From NCBI GenBank assembly GCA_900065925.1, contig LN890280.1, forward strand, positions 240,451 to 304,450: 64,000 nt of DNA. The letters are read 5' to 3'. This document shows positions 49,556-59,806 of this stretch, piece after piece; the stretch's first letter is position 1, and each line of letters begins with the position of its first letter. Made by a program: the position numbers and the translations under genes. This stretch comes from Nitrosotalea devaniterrae (GTDB lineage: Archaea > Thermoproteota > Nitrososphaeria > Nitrososphaerales > Nitrosopumilaceae). The notes below the pieces were generated by a model. That model did not search any database and had not been told where the DNA came from. It was given only the letters and a program-made list of their open reading frames with translations.

Positions 49556-52500
49556 TGGTAAACATTTCAAATAAACGCTGGCCCATAATTCAAGATATAC
49601 TAAAGAGAGAAGGAATTGCAAGACAACATCTTAACTCATATGATGAATTTCTTGAACGCGGACTTCAAAGTATTATAGATGAAGTTGGACAGATTGAAAT
49701 TGAAAGTGCCGAGTATCCATACAAAATTCAACTTGGCAAAGTAAAACTTCAACAACCACGTATGATGGAACTTGATGGTTCAATTACTCACATTGCACCA
49801 ATGGAAGCACGACTTAGAAATGTTACATATGCATCTCCTATAATGCTTGAAGCAAGCGTTGTAGAAGACGGCAAAATTCTTGAATCACGATATATCCACA
49901 TCGGAGACATGCCTGTCATGGTTAGATCAAATGCTTGCATATTGCATAATCTATCTGAGCAGAAACTTGTAGAGCATGGCGAAGATCCAAGTGACCCTGG
50001 TGGCTACTTTATCATAAATGGCTCTGAACGAGTTATAGTTGGACTAGAAGATCTTTCTTACAATAAAATCATTGTAGATAGAGAAACTGTTGGCGGTAAT
50101 ACTGTTTTCAAAGCTAAGGTATATTCTTCAATTGTTGGATATAGAGCAAAATTAGAATTAATAATGAAAAATGATGGTCTTATTGTTGCAAAGATTCCTG
50201 GCTCTCCTGTTGATATTCCAGTAGTTACTCTGATGCGAGCATTGGGTCTTGAATCAGATCGAGAGATAGCCGCATCTGTGTCATTAGTAGATGACATTCA
50301 AGATGAACTTGAGGGCTCATTTGAAAAGTCAGGTGATGTACCAACTGCAAAAGATGCCATAGTCTACATTAGTAAGAGAATTGCACCTGGTATGCTCGAA
50401 GAATTCCAGATAAAGCGAGCAGAAACATTACTTGATTGGGGTCTTCTTCCACATCTTGGTAAACACCCTGATAACAGAAAAGAAAAAGCACTATTCTTGG
50501 GCGAAGCTACATGCAAATTAATTGAATTAAAGTTGGGCTGGATTGCCACTGATGATAAAGATCATTATGGAAATAAAGTCATAAAATTCGCAGGTCAAAT
50601 GCTTGCTGATCTTTTCAGAACTGCATTTAGAAATCTAGTTAGAGACATGAAATATCAACTAGAAAGATCAGGTCAAAAAAGAGGTATCAACGCAGTAGCA
50701 GCTGCTGTTAGACCAGGAATTGTTACTGATAAAATGAATAATGCTATTGCAACTGGAAACTGGGGAAGAGGCAGAGTTGGTGTAACTCAACTTCTTGATA
50801 GAACTAATTATCTTTCAACTATTAGTCACCTTAGAAGAATTCAATCTCCTTTGAGTAGAAGCCAGCCTAACTTTGAAGCAAGAGATCTTCATGCTACACA
50901 CTTTGGTAGAATATGCCCAAGTGAAACTCCTGAGGGTTCAAATTGTGGACTAGTAAAGAATTTAGCTCTCTCTGCAATAATTTCTGTCAATGTTCCATCT
51001 GAAGACATAATAGAAAAGCTCTATGATTTGGGTGTAACTTATGTGTCTGATGCAAAAGATGAATTGAAAAAAGAGGGCACCAGAGTCTTTGTAGATGGAA
51101 GATTAATTGGATACTTTAAAGATGGACAAAAACTTGTTGACTCTCTAAGAGATCTTAGGAGAAACTTCAAGATTCATCCACACGTTGGAATATTCTTGTA
51201 TCAGTCTAGCTTTGAGGGCTCTACTAAACGACTTTATGTCAATTGTAATGCTGGAAGAGTTTTACGTCCTCTTATTGTAATAAAAGAAAATAAAATTCTC
51301 CTAACTCAAGAATTAATTGATAAGGTAAGTAAGAAATTCCTTTCATGGACAGATTTGTTACACATGGGAATAATCGAATTAGTAGATGCTAATGAAGAAG
51401 AAAACTCTTACATTGCAATTGATGAAACCGAAATAAAGAAACATACTCACATGGAAGTATTCCCATCTGCAATTCTAGGTGCGGGTGCATCAATAATTCC
51501 ATATCCAGAACATAACCAGTCTCCAAGAAATACATACGAATCTGCAATGGCAAAACAAAGTCTTGGTTTTTCAACTCCACTCATGAATGCCAGTACATAT
51601 GTCAGACAACATCTAATGTTGTATCCTCAAACTCCAATTGTTAACACAAAAGCAATGGGTCTTCTGGGATTAGAGGACAGACCAGCTGGTCAGAACTGTG
51701 TTGTTGCAGTATTACCATTTGATGGCTATAACATTGAAGATGCTATCGTCTTAAGCAAATCCTCAATTGACCGAGGTCTTGGCAGAACATTCTTCTACAG
51801 AATCTATGAAGCTGAAGCAAAACAATACCCTGGAGGAATGCGAGATAATTTCGAAATTCCAACTGCAGAAGGAAATATTCGTGGATTTAGGGGAGACAAG
51901 GCATATCGATTATTAGAAGAAGATGGAGTTATTGCAACCGAATCTACTGCACAAGGCGGAGATATATTGATTGGAAAAACTAGTCCACCAAGATTTATGG
52001 AAGAATATAGAGAATTTGAAGTAAAAGGACCATATCGAAGAGATACCTCCATAGGAGTCAGACCATCTGAAAATGGAGTTGTTGATACCGTTGTTATGAC
52101 TCAATCACATGATGGAGGAAGAATGTATAAAATCAGAGTTAGAGATCTTAGAATTCCAGAAATTGGTGATAAATTTGCATCAAGACACGGTCAGAAGGGT
52201 GTTGTAGGATTACTTGTTAATCAAGAAGATCTTCCATACACTGCAGACGGAGTTGTCCCAGATGTTATGATTAACCCACATGCTTTTCCGTCCAGAATGA
52301 CTGTTGGAATGTTCCTAGAATCTGTAACTGGAAAAGCAGCTGCACTACGTGGAAGCAAAATGGATGGCTCTGCTTTTGTTGGCGAAAAACTTGAAGATGT
52401 AAAAGGTGTCTTGGAACAAAATGGATTCAAGTATTCTGGAAAAGAAGTAATGTATGACGGAAGAACCGGAAAACCATTTGCAGTAGATGTATTCATTGGA

Positions 52501-52902
52501 GTTGTATATTATCAAAAACTTCACCACATGGTTGCAGACAAGATTCATGCCAGAGCAAGAGGTCAGGTCCAGATGTTGACAAAACAACCAACCGAAGGAC
52601 GTGCAAGAGGTGGAGGTCTACGATTTGGTGAAATGGAAAGAGACTGTCTTATTGCATATGGTGCATCCATGATGTTAAAAGATAGATTGCTTGATGAATC
52701 TGACAAGGCTGATATCTATATCTGTGAAAGATGTGGATTGGTTTCCTATTATGATATTAAACAAAGAAGATTTGTATGCAGAGTATGTGGTGATAAAGCC
52801 AAAGTCACATCTATCTCTGTTGCATATGCATTCAAACTACTTTTACAAGAAATGATGAGTCTTGATGTGGCACCAAGACTTTTGATAAAGGAGAGAGTAT
52901 AA
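49555..52902 (+). CDS. rpoB: RNA polymerase subunit B (unsplit)
   Basis: This encodes 1115 residues, the second-largest polymerase subunit, in one piece (some archaea have B' and B''). The GDKFASRHGQKG segment and the MTVGMFLESV region are typical of the hybrid-binding and clamp parts, and a zinc ribbon near the end has CERCG and CRVCG. It begins on the last base of rpoH, ends on the first base of rpoA, and is fully intact. Confidence 0.97.
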   Translation: MVNISNKRWPIIQDILKREGIARQHLNSYDEFLERGLQSIIDEVGQIEIESAEYPYKIQLGKVKLQQPRMMELDGSITHIAPMEARLRNVTYASPIMLEASVVEDGKILESRYIHIGDMPVMVRSNACILHNLSEQKLVEHGEDPSDPGGYFIINGSERVIVGLEDLSYNKIIVDRETVGGNTVFKAKVYSSIVGYRAKLELIMKNDGLIVAKIPGSPVDIPVVTLMRALGLESDREIAASVSLVDDIQDELEGSFEKSGDVPTAKDAIVYISKRIAPGMLEEFQIKRAETLLDWGLLPHLGKHPDNRKEKALFLGEATCKLIELKLGWIATDDKDHYGNKVIKFAGQMLADLFRTAFRNLVRDMKYQLERSGQKRGINAVAAAVRPGIVTDKMNNAIATGNWGRGRVGVTQLLDRTNYLSTISHLRRIQSPLSRSQPNFEARDLHATHFGRICPSETPEGSNCGLVKNLALSAIISVNVPSEDIIEKLYDLGVTYVSDAKDELKKEGTRVFVDGRLIGYFKDGQKLVDSLRDLRRNFKIHPHVGIFLYQSSFEGSTKRLYVNCNAGRVLRPLIVIKENKILLTQELIDKVSKKFLSWTDLLHMGIIELVDANEEENSYIAIDETEIKKHTHMEVFPSAILGAGASIIPYPEHNQSPRNTYESAMAKQSLGFSTPLMNASTYVRQHLMLYPQTPIVNTKAMGLLGLEDRPAGQNCVVAVLPFDGYNIEDAIVLSKSSIDRGLGRTFFYRIYEAEAKQYPGGMRDNFEIPTAEGNIRGFRGDKAYRLLEEDGVIATESTAQGGDILIGKTSPPRFMEEYREFEVKGPYRRDTSIGVRPSENGVVDTVVMTQSHDGGRMYKIRVRDLRIPEIGDKFASRHGQKGVVGLLVNQEDLPYTADGVVPDVMINPHAFPSRMTVGMFLESVTGKAAALRGSKMDGSAFVGEKLEDVKGVLEQNGFKYSGKEVMYDGRTGKPFAVDVFIGVVYYQKLHHMVADKIHARARGQVQMLTKQPTEGRARGGGLRFGEMERDCLIAYGASMMLKDRLLDESDKADIYICERCGLVSYYDIKQRRFVCRVCGDKAKVTSISVAYAFKLLLQEMMSLDVAPRLLIKERV

Positions 52903-55900
52903 TGGCACTTGAGACAATCAAAGTAATAGACGGAATAAAATTCTCGGTATGGTCGCCTACAGAAATTAGAAAATACTCTGTTGCTGAAATCACTGCACCA
53001 GAAACCTATGATGAAGATGGAATGTCAGTTCAAGGCGGATTGATGGATGGAAGACTTGGTACACTAGAACCAGGTCAGAAATGTCTTACATGTGGTAATA
53101 CTGCTGCACGATGTCCTGGTCACTTTGGCCATATCGAACTTGCAGAACCTGTCTTACATATTGCATTCATTGATAACATCTACAAACTTTTGCTGACTAC
53201 CTGCAGATCATGTGCTAGATTAAAAATTCCTCAAGAAGAACTAGAAGAATATCATCAAATCATGAAGAAAGAGGCAGCTTATACCGTAATTTCAATTAAA
53301 CACATTCCAACAGAAATAATTGAAAGAGCCAAGAAAGAAAAAACCTGTCCTCATTGTGGCAAGTCACAGTATGAGCTCATATTTACAAAACCAACAATAT
53401 TCATAGAAAGAACTGAGCTTGGTGAAAATAGATTACTACCAATTACAATCCGTGAAAGATTTTCACACATGATTGATGAAGACCTTAAACTGTTAGGATA
53501 TGATCCTACTACTGCAAGACCTGAATGGTTTATCTTGCAAGTTTTACCTGTTCCTCCAGTTACAGTAAGACCATCTATCATTCTAGAAACAGGAATCAGA
53601 TCTGAAGATGATTTAACTCACAAGCTAGTAGATATCATACGAGTTAATCAAAGACTCAAAGAGAGTAAAGAAGCTGGAACACCTCCACTTATCGTACAAG
53701 ACTTGGTTGATCTTTTACAATATCATGTTACCACATACTTTGATAATGAAGTATCTGGAATTCCACAAGCCCATCATAGATCCGGCAGGCCTCTGAAAAC
53801 TCTAACACAAAGACTGAAAGGAAAGGAAGGAAGATTCAGAGGTTCATTATCTGGAAAAAGAGTTGACTTTTCAAGTAGAACTGTTATCTCACCTGATCCA
53901 AACTTGCAAATCTCTGAAGTAGGAGTCCCAGAAGCTGTTGCAACTAAATTAACAATTCCTGAAGTTGTCACTGAATGGAACATTGAAAGACTGAAAAAAC
54001 TTGTCATAAATGGACCAAGCAAATTTCCAGGAGCTAATTATATTGTAAGACCCGATGGAGTAAAAATCCGACTTGACTTCGTTGAGGATAGAGAAACAAT
54101 TGCAAACAACATTGAGATTGGATATCTTGTAGAAAGACATCTGTCTGACGGTGACATTGTCATGTTTAACAGACAACCATCATTGCACCAAATGTCAATT
54201 ATGGGTCATTATGTTAGGGTACTACCTGGCAAGACCTTTAGATTGCATCCTTCTGTCTGTCCTCCTTACAACGCTGACTTTGATGGAGATGAAATGAATC
54301 TTCACGTACCTCAAAGTGAAGAAGCACGAGCAGAAGCTATACTCTTAATGCGTGTCCAGGACCAATTGATTTCTCCAAGATACGGAGGTCCTATAATTGG
54401 AGCATTGCGTGATTTCATTACCGGAGCATATTTGCTAACAAAAGATGATACTACTCTAACGCCACAAGAATTTGCAAACCTTGCCATGTTGGCTGGTTTT
54501 AGTGGAACATTTCCAGAACCTGCCGTAAAAGCAAAAGGCGGATCACTTTATAGTGGAAAACAATTGTTTTCGCTTTTCTTACCAAAAGACTTCAATTATG
54601 TGATTACTTCAAAGTGGTCTAAAGGAACAAAAGGTCCTGTAAAAGATGTCGTAATTAAAAACGGACAACTAGTTAGTGGTGTAATTGACAAGGCATCTAT
54701 TGGTGCAGAAGAACCTGATAGTGTCTTACACAGAATCACAAAAGATTATGGATATGAAGAAGCAAAGAACTTCCTAAACTCTATTCTAATCATGTTGAAA
54801 CAGTTCATCACTGGTTATGGATTTAGTTACGGTTATGCTGATCTTGAACTTGCAACAAAGACAAAAGATGGAATTCTTGAAAATATTCAAGAGTCATATG
54901 ATAGAGTTTATGATTTCATTGCTCAAGCAAAGAAGGGTACTCTACAACTCAGCAGAGGTCTTTCTGCAGAAGAAGCATTAGAAGCATATATTGTAAATGA
55001 ACTTTCAAAAGCAAGAGACAAGGCTGGAAACTCTGCAGACAAGTCATTTGATGAAACTAATGCCGGCAGAATAATGGCAACAACCGGTGCTAGAGGTTCT
55101 TCACTAAACATTGGCCAAATGGCAGGTGCATTAGGTCAACAGTCTATTAGAGGTAGAAGAATTCTCAAGGGTTATAGTAACAGAGCATTACCACACTTTA
55201 AAGAAAATGATGCAAATCCAGATGGTAAAGGATTTGTAAAATCTAACTATAGAGAAGGATTGTCTACACTAGAATTTTTCTTCCATGCTATGGGAGGAAG
55301 AGAAGGTCTTGTCGATACTGCAGTTAGAACACAACAAAGTGGATACATGCAGAGAAGACTCATCAATGCACTTGAACACCTCAAGCTGGAATATGATGGA
55401 ACAGTAAGAGATCCACACGGTCACATCATACAATTCCTTTATGGTGAAGACGGCATAGATGTAGCAAAAAGTGATCACGGTGAAGCATTTAGAATTGCTA
55501 GGTTGATAGAATCTGAGAGCATCATTGATTCCGGAAAGAAAGCTACAAAAGAAGAGATAACTGATCTAGTGAAAAAATATGTAAAGACATTCAATCCTCG
55601 TTTATCAAAAACTGTGTTAGAAGCTTTGCTTGAATCAAAACTTAGCAAAGAAGGTGTAGATAAAGTCTGTAAAAAAGCATTAGAGCTCTATGACAATGCC
55701 AAGGTTGAGCCTGGCCAAGCAGTAGGTGTAGTCACAGCACAATCTATTGGTGAACCTGGTACTCAGATGACTCTAAGAACATTCCACTTTGCAGGAATTA
55801 GAGAAAGAAACGTAACTCTAGGACTTCCTAGATTGATTGAACTTGTTGATGCAAGAAAGAAGCCAGTTACACCCACAATGGATATTTACTTGGAAGAAAA

Positions 55901-56696
55901 TCACAAGAAATCAAAAGAAAAGGCAATCAAAGTAGCAAGAGAAATCTTACACACTAAAATTAGTGCATTGATATCAAGTACCGAAACTGACTACTCTACA
56001 AAAATTAAACTCAACCTAAATCAAGACAAGTTACGAGAAAGAGCATGTACAATTGAGGATGTAGTAGATGCCTTACAGTCTTCCAAAAAGAAATTTGAAA
56101 TTGAACCAAGTGGAAATTCAATTACACTAACACTACCAGAAGAATCTGATACTCAAACTGTTCTTGCAATGAGAAATAAAGTATTATCCACCACTGTCAA
56201 GGGTGTAACCGATGTAGAACGAGTTACTATTGTACAACAAGGTGAGGAGTGGGTTATACAAACATCTGGCTCAAACATTGCAAAGGTGTGGGAAATAGAT
56301 GGAATTGACAAGAAAAACATCAGAACTAATAATATTTTTGAAATTGCAGGTACATTAGGTATAGAGGCTGCACGAAACTCCCTGATAAACGAACTAAGTT
56401 CTACTCTAGAAGATCAAGGCCTTGAAGTTGATGTGAGATACATCATGTTGGTATCTGACTTGATGTGTTCTAGGGGATATTTGCAACAAATTGGAAGACA
56501 CGGTATCGCTGGAACAAAGACCAGTGTACTTGCAAGAGCTGCATTTGAAATTACAGTTCCAACAATCGCAGAAGCTGCATTAGCAGGAGAGGTTGAAGAA
56601 CTAAAAGGAGTAACAGAAAATGTTATAGTGGGAGCAAATATTCCAATTGGTACAGGAACAGTTGATCTATACATGAGAGTGGTTCAAGATGGCTAA
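52902..56696 (+). CDS. rpoA: RNA polymerase subunit A, fused A' and A''
   Basis: This encodes 1264 residues, covering what other archaea make as separate A' and A'' chains. The zinc knuckle CLTCGN and CPGHFGHIE is near residues 59-80, the catalytic NADFDGDEMN lies near 462, and the bridge-helix and trigger-loop region follows. The A'' part starts near residue 940 with VEPGQAVGVVTAQSIGEPG. The unsplit form is the rule in Thaumarchaeota. It overlaps rpl30e by 8 bases. Confidence 0.97.
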   Translation: MALETIKVIDGIKFSVWSPTEIRKYSVAEITAPETYDEDGMSVQGGLMDGRLGTLEPGQKCLTCGNTAARCPGHFGHIELAEPVLHIAFIDNIYKLLLTTCRSCARLKIPQEELEEYHQIMKKEAAYTVISIKHIPTEIIERAKKEKTCPHCGKSQYELIFTKPTIFIERTELGENRLLPITIRERFSHMIDEDLKLLGYDPTTARPEWFILQVLPVPPVTVRPSIILETGIRSEDDLTHKLVDIIRVNQRLKESKEAGTPPLIVQDLVDLLQYHVTTYFDNEVSGIPQAHHRSGRPLKTLTQRLKGKEGRFRGSLSGKRVDFSSRTVISPDPNLQISEVGVPEAVATKLTIPEVVTEWNIERLKKLVINGPSKFPGANYIVRPDGVKIRLDFVEDRETIANNIEIGYLVERHLSDGDIVMFNRQPSLHQMSIMGHYVRVLPGKTFRLHPSVCPPYNADFDGDEMNLHVPQSEEARAEAILLMRVQDQLISPRYGGPIIGALRDFITGAYLLTKDDTTLTPQEFANLAMLAGFSGTFPEPAVKAKGGSLYSGKQLFSLFLPKDFNYVITSKWSKGTKGPVKDVVIKNGQLVSGVIDKASIGAEEPDSVLHRITKDYGYEEAKNFLNSILIMLKQFITGYGFSYGYADLELATKTKDGILENIQESYDRVYDFIAQAKKGTLQLSRGLSAEEALEAYIVNELSKARDKAGNSADKSFDETNAGRIMATTGARGSSLNIGQMAGALGQQSIRGRRILKGYSNRALPHFKENDANPDGKGFVKSNYREGLSTLEFFFHAMGGREGLVDTAVRTQQSGYMQRRLINALEHLKLEYDGTVRDPHGHIIQFLYGEDGIDVAKSDHGEAFRIARLIESESIIDSGKKATKEEITDLVKKYVKTFNPRLSKTVLEALLESKLSKEGVDKVCKKALELYDNAKVEPGQAVGVVTAQSIGEPGTQMTLRTFHFAGIRERNVTLGLPRLIELVDARKKPVTPTMDIYLEENHKKSKEKAIKVAREILHTKISALISSTETDYSTKIKLNLNQDKLRERACTIEDVVDALQSSKKKFEIEPSGNSITLTLPEESDTQTVLAMRNKVLSTTVKGVTDVERVTIVQQGEEWVIQTSGSNIAKVWEIDGIDKKNIRTNNIFEIAGTLGIEAARNSLINELSSTLEDQGLEVDVRYIMLVSDLMCSRGYLQQIGRHGIAGTKTSVLARAAFEITVPTIAEAALAGEVEELKGVTENVIVGANIPIGTGTVDLYMRVVQDG

Positions 56697-57006
56697 ACTA
56701 TTAGAAAAAATAATAAAAGATGCAATTGAAGATGGCAAGTACTCCTTTGGTACAAAAGAAGCTATCAGTACAATCAAAAACTCCAAAGTAATTGTATTGT
56801 CAAACTCTGTACAAGAAAAGACACTTGAAAAAATACAAGAAGTCGCTAAAAACTCAAAGGTCCCAACACTGCATTATAATGGATCTTCAGTAGAACTTGG
56901 TAGATTATGTGGAACGCAATTTCGAATTTCTGCGCTCTCACTTAAGGCTCTAAGTGATACTAATCTTAAAGCAATAACAAAAGAACTTGAAACAGAGACG
57001 AAATAA
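56689..57006 (+). CDS. rpl30e: Large-subunit ribosomal protein L30e
   Basis: This encodes 105 residues with the L7Ae/L30e fold: GTKEAISTIKNSKVIVLSN at the start and LGRLCGTQFRISALS near the end. It binds rRNA kink-turns in the large subunit. The start overlaps rpoA by 8 bases. The order rpoA-L30e-nusA-S12-S7 is conserved in archaea. Confidence 0.93.
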   Translation: MAKLLEKIIKDAIEDGKYSFGTKEAISTIKNSKVIVLSNSVQEKTLEKIQEVAKNSKVPTLHYNGSSVELGRLCGTQFRISALSLKALSDTNLKAITKELETETK

Positions 57007-57047
57007 TCACATGTACTTTACACCATCCATTTTCTATCAAGATTTAA

Positions 57048-57539
57048 ATGTCCCACCAAGAGATCGAGTTTAAAAAAGGCATGACGGAAACAATCAAACT
57101 CTCAACAGATCAAATAAAGTTAATGTCACTTTTTCAGAATGTGACAGGAGCTACAGCACGGGACTGTATTGAAGATGAAAAACAAGACAGAGTCATATTT
57201 GTAGTAAATCAAGGTAAGATGGGATTAGCTATTGGAAAAGGCGGTTCCACAATAAAGAATCTACAAAATGTAGTAAAAAGAAATGTTGAGCTTGTAGAAT
57301 ATTCCGAAGAACCAGCCGAGTTTCTCAAGAACATGCTTAATCCAAAATTAGTTTCTGAAGTAAAAATAAATAAAAGATTAGACGGTTCACTTCAAGCAAT
57401 TATTCTTGTTGATGCAAAAAAGAAAGGAATTGTAGTAGGTAGAGAAGGCCGAAATGCAGAAAAAGCAAGACTATTAGCAAAGAGATACTTTCAAATTTCT
57501 AGTGTTCTTATTCAAAGTCCGGAGAAAATAATGGAGTAA
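57048..57539 (+). CDS. nusA: NusA-like KH-domain transcription factor
   Basis: This encodes 163 residues, with two KH domains and no bacterial N-terminal domain, as in archaeal NusA. The GxxG loops are GKGGST (about residue 65) and GREGRN (about 147). It binds RNA and probably acts in termination or antitermination. It is next to rps12 with a 5-base gap. Confidence 0.93.
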   Translation: MSHQEIEFKKGMTETIKLSTDQIKLMSLFQNVTGATARDCIEDEKQDRVIFVVNQGKMGLAIGKGGSTIKNLQNVVKRNVELVEYSEEPAEFLKNMLNPKLVSEVKINKRLDGSLQAIILVDAKKKGIVVGREGRNAEKARLLAKRYFQISSVLIQSPEKIME

Positions 57540-57544
57540 ATGGT

Positions 57545-57982
57545 ATGGCAAAATCACCCTTAGGTCTATTTGCAGGAAGAGTTCTCAAAGATAAGAGAAA
57601 GCGACAAAAGTGGTCAATTGGTACCTACAAAAGAAGAGAGCTAGGTCTTGATAGAAAAGCAAGTCCACTTGGAGGTGCTCCACAAGCTCGAGGTATAGTT
57701 TTAGAAAAAGTTGGAATTGAGGCAAAACAGCCAAACTCTGCTGTAAGAAAATGTGTCCGAGTCCAACTCATAAAGAATGGTAAAACCGTTACTGCATTCC
57801 TTCCTAGGGACGGTGCGCTTAACTTTGTCGATGAACACGATGAAGTACATGTAGAAGGTATGGGTGCATCAATGGGCGGAGCACTTGGTGATATTCCTGG
57901 TGTCCGATGGAAAGTTTTCAAAGTAAATGGAACTTCACTTAAAGAACTTGTTTATGGAAAGAAGGAAAAACCAAGGAGATAG
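57545..57982 (+). CDS. rps12: Small-subunit ribosomal protein S12 (uS12)
   Basis: This encodes 145 residues of archaeal S12. The [20 protein letters not shown] core and the [15 protein letters not shown] end are diagnostic, and the decoding-site PNSAV loop is intact. It belongs to the operon with rps7, which starts 3 bases after its stop. Confidence 0.96.
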   Translation: MAKSPLGLFAGRVLKDKRKRQKWSIGTYKRRELGLDRKASPLGGAPQARGIVLEKVGIEAKQPNSAVRKCVRVQLIKNGKTVTAFLPRDGALNFVDEHDEVHVEGMGASMGGALGDIPGVRWKVFKVNGTSLKELVYGKKEKPRR

Positions 57983-57985
57983 AAA

Positions 57986-58585
57986 ATGACTGAAACGCAA
58001 AATCTCTTACTATTCAGAAAATGGGATATCTCTAACATTGATGTTAAAGATCCTGGATTGAAAAATGTAATATCTCTAAAACAAGAAATAATGCCGTTAT
58101 CATTTGGTAGATCAGCTCTTAAAAGATTCAACAAGGCCGAAGTCAACATTGCTGAACGACTCATTAACAAACTATCTCACTTTGGAAAGAAATATGCCAA
58201 AAATACAGGTAGAATGGGTGGCAAGAAAATTCGTGCAATCAATACTGTCAAGGCTGCATTTGATATTATACACCTGAAAACTGGCAAAAATCCAGTTGAA
58301 GTTTTGATAAGAGCAGTAGAATATTCTGCACCAAATGAAGATACAACTAGAATCGTATACGGTGGAACTGTTTACCATGTTTCAGTAGATGTTGCACCAT
58401 TGCGAAGAGTTGATCTAGCATTAAGATTCATTGCAGAAGGTGTAAGAGATGCATCATTTTCTAATCCTAAAGCAGTTGAAGAAAACCTTGCAGAGCACTT
58501 GATACTTGCTTCTGCAAATGACATGAATGCACCTTCTGTTAAGAAGAAAAACGAATTAGAAAGAATTGCAATGGCCTCAAGATAG
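57986..58585 (+). CDS. rps7: Small-subunit ribosomal protein S7 (uS7)
   Basis: This encodes 199 residues of the archaeal type with a longer N-terminus. The conserved KNPVEVLIRAVEYSAPNEDT, VDVAPLRRVDLALRF and C-terminal ERIAMASR segments are present. It organises the 3' domain of 16S rRNA. It is the last gene of the rpo operon here; elongation factor 1A and S10, which follow in many archaea, are absent. Confidence 0.96.
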   Translation: MTETQNLLLFRKWDISNIDVKDPGLKNVISLKQEIMPLSFGRSALKRFNKAEVNIAERLINKLSHFGKKYAKNTGRMGGKKIRAINTVKAAFDIIHLKTGKNPVEVLIRAVEYSAPNEDTTRIVYGGTVYHVSVDVAPLRRVDLALRFIAEGVRDASFSNPKAVEENLAEHLILASANDMNAPSVKKKNELERIAMASR

Positions 58586-58610
58586 AGGCATAGTTTTTTA
58601 AAAAGATAGA

Positions 58611-58713
58611 TAGCCCGAGGCAGATTCGAACTGCCGTCCCCAGGTGTCCTCTCGTAAGATCCAGAGCCTGAGATCCCTAACCCAAAATTGTTTGGCCACT
58701 AGACTATCGGGCT
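58611..58713 (-). tRNA. tRNA-Gln (anticodon CTG) with two probable introns
   Basis: The gene spans 103 bases. Acceptor arms AGCCCGA and TCGGGCT, T stem GGCAG/CTGCC with loop TTCGAAT, and the anticodon loop CTCTGGA (anticodon CTG) are clear. A normal cloverleaf needs only 73 bases. The surplus splits into about 15 bases after position 37, before ACCTG, and about 15 bases in the D loop between CCAA and GGAT. The first is the canonical archaeal site; the second is a non-canonical site. Exact ends are ambiguous. Confidence 0.85.
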
Positions 58714-58744
58714 ACCGAGACGACTGGTATTTCTTGAGAATATA

Positions 58745-59065
58745 TTATTTTGTACTAGCCTCACGGACTGCAGTGGAATAATCACAATTTGCACCAAGTC
58801 TCATGTAAGGAATTAATCTATAATGAATTGAATATAGATCATTTTCTTTGTATAAAATTCCCTTTAGCAATAATGATACAAAACCTCCTGCAATTCGGGA
58901 AGCTGGAATATCAAGTTCTTTGCACACCTGATCACGTCTTTTCTTGTATTGTTGATTTGTAAAACTAGTTGTATTTAGCTCTAAAATTAGTGGCCACATG
59001 ACTTTCTCCCAGACAAACCTTCGATTTTGAGTGGCAGATGCATACTTTCCCTTTTCTTCAAGCAT
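58745..59065 (-). CDS. Hypothetical protein
   Basis: This encodes 106 residues, basic and largely helical, with the segment NRRFVWEKVMWPLILELN and a pattern ELDIPASRIAGGFVSLLLKG that could be a helix-turn-helix. Two Cys are far apart. It has no signal or membrane helix. It is divergent from the YkgJ-type gene. The function is unknown. Confidence 0.6.
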   Translation of the reverse strand: MLEEKGKYASATQNRRFVWEKVMWPLILELNTTSFTNQQYKKRRDQVCKELDIPASRIAGGFVSLLLKGILYKENDLYSIHYRLIPYMRLGANCDYSTAVREASTK

Positions 59066-59102
59066 TGATAACGTTCAAAAAGTTCCGATCTTAATTTATT
59101 AG

Positions 59103-59804
59103 TTGATGAAATCAAATATTGAAGAGGCCCTAGAGTTATTATCTAAAAACTGGAAAATAGAGCCAATAATTCAAGATTTTATTTTGGGTAAAAAAACAAA
59201 TGTCTCTGACTTTTCAATAAAAATCAACGATGTGATTTTTCACATTCCATACCTGCCTGATGAAAATGGTTATGTTTTATGGAAATGTTATTGGCCTGAT
59301 TGTCATAACTGCTGTAACAGACAAGGTAGATTGCCTCTAACAAGTAGTGATTTGATTACAATAAGTAAAAATCTCAAATATGACAAGATATCGGATTTTG
59401 TAAAAAAAGAAACTAACATAGCAACATGGGAGGAAAAAGGACCTACTGGGAATCCTGTAGTGATGACAATGATAAACCTGAAACGCAAAGAAGATGAAAA
59501 AGAATCTGAGGATGGTACACATATTTCATGTAGGTTTCTTGACGACAAAGGCTACTGTGGACTACATCCATCAAGACCAGGAGTTTGCTATCTGTATCCT
59601 TTCTCATCATGGCTTGAAAACGAGAAAGGAATGGCCCGAGTTCATGCCACATTTCAATTTACAGGTGATTGCCCTGGATTTTATTTTGCAAAGTCTCATG
59701 ATGAAATGAAAGAAATTCTGCTTGAATATTCTAAGATGATCTATGATTATACGATGAGCTCAAACAGAACAACAAGAGAAAATTTCGGTTATGTAAGTAT
59801 GTGA
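59103..59804 (+). CDS. YkgJ-type cysteine-cluster protein
   Basis: This encodes 233 residues. The Cys cluster of the CxxCC type (CYWPDCHNCCNRQGRLPLT) near residues 62-80 and the second pair CRFLDDKGYCGLHPSRPGVC near 140-160 define the family, which is thought to bind zinc or an iron-sulfur cluster. Cys-rich proteins of this type occur in many prokaryotes with no fixed function. It ends 2 bases from the convergent reductase-like gene. Confidence 0.8.
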   Translation: MMKSNIEEALELLSKNWKIEPIIQDFILGKKTNVSDFSIKINDVIFHIPYLPDENGYVLWKCYWPDCHNCCNRQGRLPLTSSDLITISKNLKYDKISDFVKKETNIATWEEKGPTGNPVVMTMINLKRKEDEKESEDGTHISCRFLDDKGYCGLHPSRPGVCYLYPFSSWLENEKGMARVHATFQFTGDCPGFYFAKSHDEMKEILLEYSKMIYDYTMSSNRTTRENFGYVSM

Positions 59805-59806
59805 TT

